The notes beneath the pieces are model-generated. The model made no database searches. It was not told the DNA's origin and was given only the letters and a program-made list of their open reading frames with translations. Shown piece by piece: positions 46,701-54,500 of a stretch of 64,000 nt of DNA. The translations under genes and the position numbers were made by a program. The stretch's first letter is position 1, and every line of letters starts with the position of its first letter. This stretch comes from Kofleriaceae bacterium (GTDB taxonomy: Bacteria > Myxococcota_A > Polyangia > Haliangiales > Haliangiaceae), in contig JACKDR010000006.1 of the NCBI GenBank assembly GCA_020633495.1, positions 124,001 to 188,000 of the forward strand. Direction: 5' to 3'.

Positions 46701-46997
46701 ATGACCGCCACCGAGCGCATCACGATGGTCATCCTCAACGAGGATGGAACCCGCGACAAGTTCACGCTGTCGTCGTGGGTCGGGATCCCGCGCAAGCACG
46801 AGCTGATGTGGCTCGGCGAGGATCCGTACATGGTCATCGAGGTCGAGTACGCCGTCACGGAGGGCTTCTTCGGCGCGCGGTCGATCGACGCCGCGGGGAT
46901 CTACGTGCGGCGGCTGACCAAGGAGGAGCAGGAGGCGGTGGCGAGGAGGCTGGCGGCGCCGGTGAGGGGCAAGGACGAGCAGCCGTTCCGGCCGTAG
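46701..46997 (+). CDS. Small protein of unknown function
   Basis: The 98-residue protein, probably cytoplasmic, starts MTATERITMVILNEDGTRDK and has no signal, membrane helix or known motif; the C-terminus is basic (VRRLTKEEQEAVARRLAAPV). ATG 46701 is chosen because GGAGA lies just upstream at 46691-46695; a GTG at 46683 has none. It lies 21 bp after the double-GNAT gene and may be co-transcribed. Confidence 0.6.
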   Translation: MTATERITMVILNEDGTRDKFTLSSWVGIPRKHELMWLGEDPYMVIEVEYAVTEGFFGARSIDAAGIYVRRLTKEEQEAVARRLAAPVRGKDEQPFRP

Positions 46998-47016
46998 GGT
47001 AGCGGGGCGGCAGGTC

Positions 47017-47215
47017 GCTGACCCCGAGCGCGAGGGCGGCGCGCAGCGTGGGGCGCGAGGATCGCTGACCCCGAGCGCGAGGGCGGCGTGCAGCGTGGGG
47101 CGTCGCGATCGCTCACCCCGAGCGCGAGGGCGGCGCGCAGCGTGGGGCGTCGCGATCGCTCACCCCGAGCGCGAGGGCGGCGCGCAGCGCCGACCGAGCA
47201 GTCGAGGGGGGCGGG
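47017..47215. repeat. 47-bp tandem repeat, four copies, related to the palindromic element's left arm
   Basis: Units begin at 47017, 47064, 47111 and 47158, exactly 47 bp apart. Each opens GCTSACCCCGAGCGCGAGGG, then GCGGCGCGCAGCG (GCGGCGTGCAGCG in the second). The last continues into CGACCGAGCAGTCGAGG, the inner block of the left arm of copies A and E. No right arm follows, so this is a half-element amplified in tandem. It lies downstream of the small gene ending at 46997. Confidence 0.92.
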
Positions 47216-47261
47216 GGGCGGGCACCTGGATGCGCGGCGGTTCACACCGTCTGCCACGTTT

Positions 47262-47395
47262 CGGAGAGCGGAGGGCGGAGGGCGGAGGGCGGAGGGCGGA
47301 GGGCGGAGGGCGGAGGGCGGAGGGCGGAGGGCGGAGGGCGGAGGGCGGAGGGCGGAGAGCGGAGCGGAGACGAGGAGACGCGGAGGCGAGGCGCT
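47262..47395. repeat. GGAGGGC heptamer array (12 perfect units), left flank of four-helix-bundle locus
   Basis: Twelve exact GGAGGGC units (47270-47353) are bounded on both sides by the variant GGAGAGC (47263-47269 and 47354-47360). A degenerate GGAGACG/GGAGGCG zone runs into the hairpin. The plus strand has repeated GGG tracts spaced by four bases, so it can form G-quadruplexes. The opposite flank (47878-48015) carries the same motif inverted. Confidence 0.95.
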
Positions 47396-47523
47396 CGGGG
47401 AGACGGGATGGTTCTGCCTCCGGACGCGCAACGGGTCCGCCAGCTCTGGCGTGGCGCTCGCGGCGCCCTCGTCGCTGGCACACCCGCTGCGCGGAACCGG
47501 GCATGAACCATCCCGTCTCCCCG
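47396..47523 (+). promoter_or_regulatory. Long hairpin that encloses the start codon of the four-helix-bundle gene
   Basis: The outer arms CGGGGAGACGGGATGGTTC (47396-47414) and its exact reverse complement (47505-47523) form a 19-bp perfect stem. Inside, GCGCAACGGGTCCGCCAGC (47427-47445) pairs with 47473-47491 at 16 of 19 positions. A GC-rich apical loop remains. The ATG (47503-47505) and codons 2-7 are in the 3' arm, so translation would need melting of the stem. Confidence 0.8.
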
Positions 47524-47865
47524 TCGCGCCTGCTGTCTCGCTTCGTCGCGTATCGCGTCGCCATGGAGGCCGCGCGCCTCGTCGAGGTCGCGGCGCCCGG
47601 CTGGCGGCGGTCGGCGCTGGCCGACCAGGCGCGGCGCGCCGCGGCCAGCGTCGCCCTGAACCTCGCCGAGGGCAACGCGCATCCGCCAGGCTCGGCCGAG
47701 CGCCGGCGCTACCAGCGCATCGCGCTCGGCTCCGCCCTCGAGCTCGAGGCCGCGCTCGACGTCGCCGCGGCGGCGGGGCTCGGCGACGCCGCGGCGCTGG
47801 CCGCCGCGCTCGAGGTCGCCGGCCGGTCGGCGGCCCTGTGCACCGGGCTGTGCCGATCGCGGTGA
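47503..47865 (+). CDS. Four-helix-bundle protein (S23 / 23S rRNA IVS / Avd-like family)
   Basis: The 120-residue protein is helical throughout. The family hallmark is present: SVALNLAEGNAHPPGSAERR, then YQRIALGSALELEAALD, matching the S-N-I-x-EG and E-x-x-x-x-L blocks. Relatives form pentameric basic bundles; they occur in intervening sequences of 23S rRNA, as the Avd partner of diversity-generating retroelements, and as orphan genes of unknown role. The N-terminal arm (MNHPVSPS) is encoded by the hairpin stem. No reverse transcriptase or rRNA is nearby. Inverted G-rich heptamer arrays on both sides suggest that gene and repeats form one unit. Confidence 0.85.
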   Translation: MNHPVSPSRLLSRFVAYRVAMEAARLVEVAAPGWRRSALADQARRAAASVALNLAEGNAHPPGSAERRRYQRIALGSALELEAALDVAAAAGLGDAAALAAALEVAGRSAALCTGLCRSR

Positions 47866-47877
47866 CGGCGACCGTCC

Positions 47878-48015
47878 CGCTCCGCGCTCCGCCCTCCGCC
47901 CTCCGCCCTCCGCGCTCCGCCCTCCGCGCCTCCGCGCTCCGCGCCTCCGCGCTCCGCCCTCCGCGCCTCCGCGCTCCGCGCTCCGCGCTCCGCGCTCCGC
48001 CCTCCGCCCTCCGCG
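47878..48015. repeat. CCTCCGC/GCTCCGC array, right flank of four-helix-bundle locus (inverted)
   Basis: About 19 units of 7-8 bp read GGAGGGC, GGAGCGC or GGAGGCGC on the minus strand, so the array is an inverted, more degenerate counterpart of the left one. It starts 12 bp after the four-helix-bundle stop and ends against the stop of the kinase gene (48020-48022). Confidence 0.9.
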
Positions 48016-48019
48016 CTCG

Positions 48020-51000
48020 CTACGCTGGCCACGGCAGCAGCATCGCCGCGATCGCCTCGGGATCGGCGACCTCCTGCTCCTGCATCCAGTCGCGCGCCGC
48101 CAGCGCCGCGGCGACGCCGCGCGGCCCGCCGTCGATGGCGCCGCGGCGCAGCCGCACGACCTGGGCGTGCAGCGTCATGTCGGCGGCGTCGAGCTCGGCC
48201 GAGGCGTGGTCGAGGGCATCCGAGGCGCGGGCGCGGTCGCCCTCCCGCGCGGCGACGCCGGCGTCGAGCGCCCGGGCCAGGGCGCGCGCCCACGCCACCC
48301 GCTCGCGATCGAGCCCGCGCACCGCCTGGCGGACCTCGTCGAGCAGCTGCGGCCGCAGCGCCGCCGGCGCGGTCCGGGCGTGGGCCAGCGCGGCGCGACC
48401 GCGCAGGAACGCCCACTCGACGCGCACGCTCTGGACCCGCAGCAGGTGCGAGCGCGCGATCGGGCGCCGCGCCGCCTCGACCCGCGTCCACGCGCCCTCG
48501 CCATCGCCGAGGTAGAGATCGATCTGCGTGTGCGCGACCTGCTCGTAGTAGTGGTGCAGGTTGAAGCTCTCCTGCGGCGGACGCTCCTCGGCGACCGCCA
48601 TGACGTGGGCGCGCGCCTCCGCCGGCTCGCCGCGGATCAGCCAGGCGACGTTGCTGCGCCAGCCGCGCAGGCCGTGCTGCGAGTACAGATCGCCGCGCTC
48701 GACCGCCTCGCGTAGCAGCCGTGGCACCATGCGCACCAGCTCGCGGGTCTCGCCCAGGTAGAACAGCGCGCTGAGGTAGTACAGCTCGCCGAGGTCGGTC
48801 TCCCAGCGGACGCCGGTGCCGTGATCGCGCATGACCCGCATCCCGAGGTCGAGGTGATCGCGGGCCTCGCGCCAGCGCCCGACCAGGTACGCGGCCAGGC
48901 CGATCGTGGCGTCGGCCATGCCGACGACGTAGGGGTGGCCGACGCGGTCGGCGAGCCGGGTCAGGCGCTGGGCCAGGACCTCGGCGCGGCGGCGCTGCGG
49001 CGCACCGATCGTGCCCAGGAAGCCCAGCTCCATGCACAGCGCGACCGCGACCCGGTACGGCTCGCCGAGCTCGAGACACGCCCGCAGGTACATGTTCTGC
49101 GCGACCCGACCCAGGAACGGATCGACGAACGCCAGGCCGCTGGCCACCGAGAACAGCGTGTCGGCGCGGCGCACCGCCTGCGGCGGCAGGCTGGCCTCGG
49201 CGCGCTCGGTGAAGCCGAGGCCGCGGATCCGCAGGCGCAGGCGTTGCGCCACGATCCACCGCAGCGTCGCGCCGCGGCCCTCGGGCAGGCGGTCGCCGAA
49301 CCGGGCCAGGACCTCGCGCGCCGCGGCGAGGCCCTCGTCGACCAGGCCGCGCCGCAAGAGCTGCTCCATGTGCAGGCGCGACAGCTCGAGCTGCTCCTCC
49401 GGCGCGGCGCCGCGGGCGGCCTCGGCGAACGCGGCCGCGGCGGCCTCGAGCTGGCCGCCGTTGACCAGCGCCTCGGCGTGGCGGCGGCACAGCGCCCGGC
49501 GCGCGTCGGCGTCGAGGTCGCCGTGGTCGAGCGCGATCGCGCACAGGTCGGCGGCGCGGCGGAACGCCAGGGTCTGCTCGGCGAGCACCGACGCGTTGAT
49601 CGCCTCGGTGGCGGCGCGGCCGTGCTCGCCCGCGGCCAGCCAGTGATCGACGATGGCGTCGAGGCGGCGGCGGTCGGCGGGCTGGGCCTCCCAGGCCTCG
49701 GCGAGGGCGCGGTGGCGATCGCGGCGCTGCGGCTCGGTCAGCGCGTCGACCACGGCGTCGCGGATGCGGTCGTGGTAGGGCTCGACGTGGGGCGAGGCGT
49801 CGTCGGTGAAGCGCCGGACCCGCAGCAGGTGCTCGGCGCGCAGCCGGGCCAGCTCGGTGTCGAGGCCGTCGATGCCGGCGGCGCGGACCGCGAGCGGCAG
49901 CGGCAGCGGCCGCCCGGCCACCGCGCACACCTGCAACAGCGCGATCGCGGCGGCGGGCAGGGCGACGATGCGCTGCGCCCACAGCGCCTCGAGGCTCGAC
50001 ACCGCGGCGTCGCGCGAGCGCGCGAGCTCGACCAGGAACAGCGGGTGGCCGCCGGCGTTGTGGACGAAGTGCTCGGCGGTGGCGTCGGGCGCCAGGGCCT
50101 CGACCAGGCCGCGCGCGGCGGCGTCGTCGAGCGGCCCCAGCTCGACGCGGCGGACGTCGCCGGCGCCGAGGCCGCCGTCGTCGAGGACCCGCGCGACGAC
50201 CCCGGCGTCGTCCTCGAGCCGGTGGGTGAAGATCAGCAGCAGCCGCTCGGGGTGGTGGACGAGGTCGCCGAGGAAGACCGCGCTGTCGGCGTCGCCCCAT
50301 TGCAGGTCGTCGATCGACACCACCACCGGGCGATCGGCGGCGAGCCGGCGCAGCAGGTAGCGTAGCGCGCCGAAGGCGCGGCGCCGCAGCTCGTGGGGAT
50401 CCGGCGGCAGGTGGGCGCCGGCGCAGCGCACCGTGATCGCCGGGACCCGGCGCAGCACCGGGAACAGGATCGCCAGCGCCGCGACGTCGCGCGGCACGAC
50501 CTCGTTGAGCATCGTCGCGTCGAGCCGCAGCAGCACGCTGGTGACGACGTCGACGACCGCGTCGAGCGCCTTGTACGGCACCTGCTCGCGCTCGTAGCAG
50601 CGGCCCTCGAGGATCAGCACCTCGTCGTCGAGGCCGTCGAGGAAGCGCCGCACCAGCTGGGTCTTGCCCATGCCCGAGTCGCCGCCGACGAAGACCGCGA
50701 CGCCGCGGCGGCGCGCGTCGAGGAAGGCCTCGCGCAGGGTCTTGAGCTCGCGGGCGCGACCGACGAACGGCGCCACCGCGGCGCTGCGCTCGAGCTCGAG
50801 CGTGGCCTCGGACGGCGCCGCGCCCAGCGCCGCCAGCAGGCTCCGGCCGTCCGGGCGCTGGTCGGGATCGTGGCGCAAGAGCGCGTGGCACAGGGCGTCG
50901 AGGTCGGCGGCCACCGTCGGCTCGAGCTGCCGCGGCGGCGGCGCGGTGTCGCGCTGCTTGCGGGCCAGGATCTGCTCGGGCGTGCCCTCGAACGGTCGGC

Positions 51001-51646
51001 GCCCGGTCAGCGCCTCGTAGAGCATGACGCCCACCGCGTACCAGTCGCTGGCCGGGGTCAGCGCCAGGTCGGCGGCCTGCTCGGGCGACATGTACGCCGG
51101 CGTCCCCACCGCGGCGCGCTCGTGGGTGGCGTCGGCGCCGAGGTTGTCGACGTCCGAGATCAGCCCGAAGTCGAGGACCACGACCCGGCCCTCGGCGGTG
51201 ACCAGCACGTTCGACGGCTTGAGGTCGCGGTGCAGCTTGCCGGCGACGTGCAGCGCCAGCACGGCGTCGACCAGCTGGACCAGCGCCGCGCGCAGCCGAC
51301 CCTCGTCGAGGTCGCCGACGGGGCGGCGCCGCACCCAGTCGATGAAGCGGACGCCCTCGACCAGCTCCATCGTGAAGAACCAGTCCTCGGTGGTCGTGTG
51401 CAGCTCGTGGAGCGCGATCAGCCCGGGGTGGAGGATGTCGGTGAGGGCGCGGAATTCGCGCTTGAACCGGTACAGCGAGCGCGCGCCGCCGCTGCGCAGG
51501 ACCTTGAGCGCGACCTCGCGGCCGAGCCGCCGGTCGAAGACCCGGAAGACCGTGCCGACCCCGCCCGAGCCGAGCGTGCCGCGGACCTCGAAGCGCTCGT
51601 CGAAGGGGGCCGCGCCGGTCGCGGCACGTCCGTCGTCAGCCATCAC
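48020..51646 (-). CDS. Ser/Thr protein kinase fused to AAA-type ATPase and TPR region
   Basis: The 1208-residue protein begins with a Hanks-type kinase (about 18-285). It has the glycine loop GSGGVGTVF, Lys48 (EVALKVLR), HRDLKPSN (139-146), LDFGLISD and GTPAYMSPEQ. A STAND-like ATPase follows with FVGRARELKTL, P-loop GDSGMGKTQL and Walker B DDLQWGDAD. The remaining about 600 residues are TPR-like helices. This kinase-ATPase-TPR layout is typical of myxobacterial signalling proteins such as PknK relatives; there is no DNA-binding domain, so it probably signals by protein contacts. Its stop touches the repeat array of the four-helix-bundle locus. Confidence 0.9.
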   Translation of the reverse strand: MMADDGRAATGAAPFDERFEVRGTLGSGGVGTVFRVFDRRLGREVALKVLRSGGARSLYRFKREFRALTDILHPGLIALHELHTTTEDWFFTMELVEGVRFIDWVRRRPVGDLDEGRLRAALVQLVDAVLALHVAGKLHRDLKPSNVLVTAEGRVVVLDFGLISDVDNLGADATHERAAVGTPAYMSPEQAADLALTPASDWYAVGVMLYEALTGRRPFEGTPEQILARKQRDTAPPPRQLEPTVAADLDALCHALLRHDPDQRPDGRSLLAALGAAPSEATLELERSAAVAPFVGRARELKTLREAFLDARRRGVAVFVGGDSGMGKTQLVRRFLDGLDDEVLILEGRCYEREQVPYKALDAVVDVVTSVLLRLDATMLNEVVPRDVAALAILFPVLRRVPAITVRCAGAHLPPDPHELRRRAFGALRYLLRRLAADRPVVVSIDDLQWGDADSAVFLGDLVHHPERLLLIFTHRLEDDAGVVARVLDDGGLGAGDVRRVELGPLDDAAARGLVEALAPDATAEHFVHNAGGHPLFLVELARSRDAAVSSLEALWAQRIVALPAAAIALLQVCAVAGRPLPLPLAVRAAGIDGLDTELARLRAEHLLRVRRFTDDASPHVEPYHDRIRDAVVDALTEPQRRDRHRALAEAWEAQPADRRRLDAIVDHWLAAGEHGRAATEAINASVLAEQTLAFRRAADLCAIALDHGDLDADARRALCRRHAEALVNGGQLEAAAAAFAEAARGAAPEEQLELSRLHMEQLLRRGLVDEGLAAAREVLARFGDRLPEGRGATLRWIVAQRLRLRIRGLGFTERAEASLPPQAVRRADTLFSVASGLAFVDPFLGRVAQNMYLRACLELGEPYRVAVALCMELGFLGTIGAPQRRRAEVLAQRLTRLADRVGHPYVVGMADATIGLAAYLVGRWREARDHLDLGMRVMRDHGTGVRWETDLGELYYLSALFYLGETRELVRMVPRLLREAVERGDLYSQHGLRGWRSNVAWLIRGEPAEARAHVMAVAEERPPQESFNLHHYYEQVAHTQIDLYLGDGEGAWTRVEAARRPIARSHLLRVQSVRVEWAFLRGRAALAHARTAPAALRPQLLDEVRQAVRGLDRERVAWARALARALDAGVAAREGDRARASDALDHASAELDAADMTLHAQVVRLRRGAIDGGPRGVAAALAARDWMQEQEVADPEAIAAMLLPWPA

Positions 51647-51698
51647 CGGGCGGCGAAGCGACCATGATCGACGGTAGCACGCCGGTCGTCGCCGGCGC

Positions 51699-52781
<1,083 letters not shown>

Positions 52782-52783
52782 GG

Positions 52784-53062
52784 TCAGCGCACCCAGTCGA
52801 TGACGCGCAGGATGATCAGCACGCCGCCGACGCCCAGCGACAGCAGCAGCACGCCGACCGACATCGCCAGCGTGGTCTGGGTCTGCTGCTGGATGCCCTT
52901 CCACATGCCGATGCACGCGGGGATGGCGCCGGCCGCGGCGACGATGCCGCCCAGGATCGTGCCCTTGGTGATGCCGAACGCCAGGCCGATGATGAGGCCG
53001 ACGGCGACGAAGGCGAGCGCCGCGAACACGGGCGTCTTGGAGTCGGGAACCGGGTTGCTCAC
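52784..53062 (-). CDS. Small membrane protein of unknown function
   Basis: The 92-residue protein has three hydrophobic segments (VFAALAFVAVGLIIGLAFGI; ILGGIVAAAGAIPACIGMW; LAMSVGVLLLSLGVGGVLII). GTG at 53062 has GGAGG eight bases upstream. It may be a partner or target of the ApbE encoded two bases downstream; that is inference. Confidence 0.65.
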   Translation of the reverse strand: MSNPVPDSKTPVFAALAFVAVGLIIGLAFGITKGTILGGIVAAAGAIPACIGMWKGIQQQTQTTLAMSVGVLLLSLGVGGVLIILRVIDWVR

Positions 53063-53135
53063 AAAGGACCTCCAGGTCGAGGTGGGCAGGGTAGCAGATC
53101 GTCGGATGCCCGACCTACGGAGTATGCTGCCAGCG

Positions 53136-54136
53136 ATGCAGCCGCGCCAGCGTCGCCCGGGGATCGCCGCGCCGGCCGTGGCCGCGCTCGCGGTGGTCGC
53201 CGCCGCGGCGGCGTGTCGCGGCGAGGCGCCGGCGCCGACCGCGCCGCCGCCGCCGCCGGTCCTGGTCGCGGCGCGCGACGCCAGGCCCAGGACGCGCCCG
53301 CCACCGCCGACGATCCGCTGGGCGCGGCCAGCCTGATGGCCGACGTCGAGTGGCTGGCGGCGCCGGCGCGGCACGGCCGCGGCTCGCGCAGCGCCGACGC
53401 CCGGGCGGTCGCCGCCTGGCTCGGCGACGAGCTGCGCCAGGCCGGCTACGCGCCGACCACGCTGGCGATCCCCGAGGTCGACGATCAGGTCGACGTCGTC
53501 GCGGTCTACGGGCCGCGCGACGACCTGGCGCCGACGATCGTCGTCACCGCCCACTACGATCACCTCGGCGAGGTCGACGGCACGCTGTACCCCGGCGCCG
53601 ACGACAACGCCTCGGGGGTCGCGGTCGCGCTCGGCGTCGCGCGCGACCTGGCGGCGCGGCGCGACGTCGCGGGCCGGGTCGTCTTCGTGTTCACCGGCGC
53701 CGAGGAGCTGGGCCTGTACGGCGCCCGCGCCTACGCCGAGGCGCCGGCGTACCCGCTGGGCCAGACCCGGGTCGTGATCAACCTCGACATGGTCGGGCGC
53801 CGCTTCTTCGAGGGCACCGCCGACCAGGACGCCACCCTCGGCGCGGTCGGGCTCCCCGGCGACGCCACGCTGCTCGAACTCGGCGAGGCCGCCGCCGCCG
53901 CCGCTGGCGTCGCGCTGGTCGCGGTCAGCGCCGAGCTCTTGACCCTCGTCGGCGAGGACTGGCGCAGCGACGACTGGGTGTTCCGCGACCGCGGCGTGCC
54001 CGCGGTCCACCTGTCGACCGGGCTCAACCCGGACTACCACCAGCCCACCGACACGCCGGACCGGGTGTCGCGGGCCCAGCTGGAGCGGGTCGCACGCTTC
54101 CTGCGCGGCTGGGTCAGCCGGCTCGCGGCGCGCTGA
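53136..54136 (+). CDS. M28-type zinc peptidase lipoprotein, frame broken by one base
   Basis: The first frame from ATG 53136 encodes a lipoprotein signal (AVAALAVVAAAAACRG) and a Pro/Ala linker. A second frame, entered near 53281, carries the M28 domain: VVTAHYDHLGE, ADDNASGVAVAL, FTGAEELGLYG, NLDMVG and PDYHQPTDTPD supply the zinc ligands and catalytic Glu. Adding one C at CC (53281-53282) joins both as ...RDAQAQDAPATADD. It is thus intact apart from one missing base. A GTG at 53213 would give the domain without signal but reads through low-complexity codons. The substrate is unknown; relatives are aminopeptidases. Confidence 0.78.
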
Positions 54137-54148
54137 CGTCGGGCGGGA

Positions 54149-54415
54149 TCAGCTCTCGGAGTAGGTGCGGATCTGCTCGCGGATCACGTCGTCGGTCAGC
54201 GACCGCTGGACGTGGTCCTGCAGGCAGTCGGCCAGGACCAGCAGCATGTCGTCGACGCCGCGGTCCCGGGCCAGCCGGGCGAGCAGGGCCCGGATGTCGC
54301 GCCCCTCCTCGCCACCCAGCAGCTCCTTGACCTTCTCGAGCGTCAGATCGCCCTGGAAGTCGAGGATGACGTTCTCGCGGAGGTAAGCGATCAGTCGATT
54401 CACGAACCGCGGCAT
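54149..54415 (-). CDS. Small helical protein of unknown function
   Basis: The 88-residue protein, without signal or membrane helix, begins MPRFVNRLIAYLRENVIL and is mostly charged helix (LTLEKVKELLGGEEGRDIRA; DDVIREQIRTYSES). I recognise no family. It converges with the M28 gene (12-bp gap) and is divergent from the glycosyltransferase gene. Confidence 0.55.
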   Translation of the reverse strand: MPRFVNRLIAYLRENVILDFQGDLTLEKVKELLGGEEGRDIRALLARLARDRGVDDMLLVLADCLQDHVQRSLTDDVIREQIRTYSES

Positions 54416-54500
54416 ACCCCATCCGCGCCGTCCGGATCAAGGCGCGATCCGCCCGTCGTCGCGCCGACTTGCCGCGGCGCGCGATATCCAGGAGCATGGG

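Noticed and set aside
43557..46799. An apparent 1080-residue minus-strand protein
   Set aside because: It is opposite the methyltransferase and GNAT genes, both with clear motifs; the product is Arg/Gly/Ala-rich and without domains.
47017..47215. 47-bp repeats as a CRISPR array
   Set aside because: The units are directly joined with no spacers, no cas genes are near, and the sequence belongs to the palindromic family.
47396..47523. 23S rRNA intervening sequence
   Set aside because: No 23S rRNA sequence flanks the hairpin; neighbours are protein genes and simple repeats.
47262..48015. Complete diversity-generating retroelement around the four-helix-bundle gene
   Set aside because: Avd belongs to this protein family, but no reverse transcriptase, template repeat or variable repeat is found within reach.
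47709..50891. A 1060-residue minus-strand frame overlapping the kinase gene
   Set aside because: It is an alternative frame of the kinase-ATPase gene with Arg/Pro/Ala-rich product; the kinase frame has all catalytic motifs.
53213..54136. M28 peptidase starting at GTG 53213 as an intact cytoplasmic enzyme
   Set aside because: The first 30 codons would be low-complexity Arg/Ala, whereas another frame just upstream encodes a proper lipoprotein signal; a one-base loss explains both.
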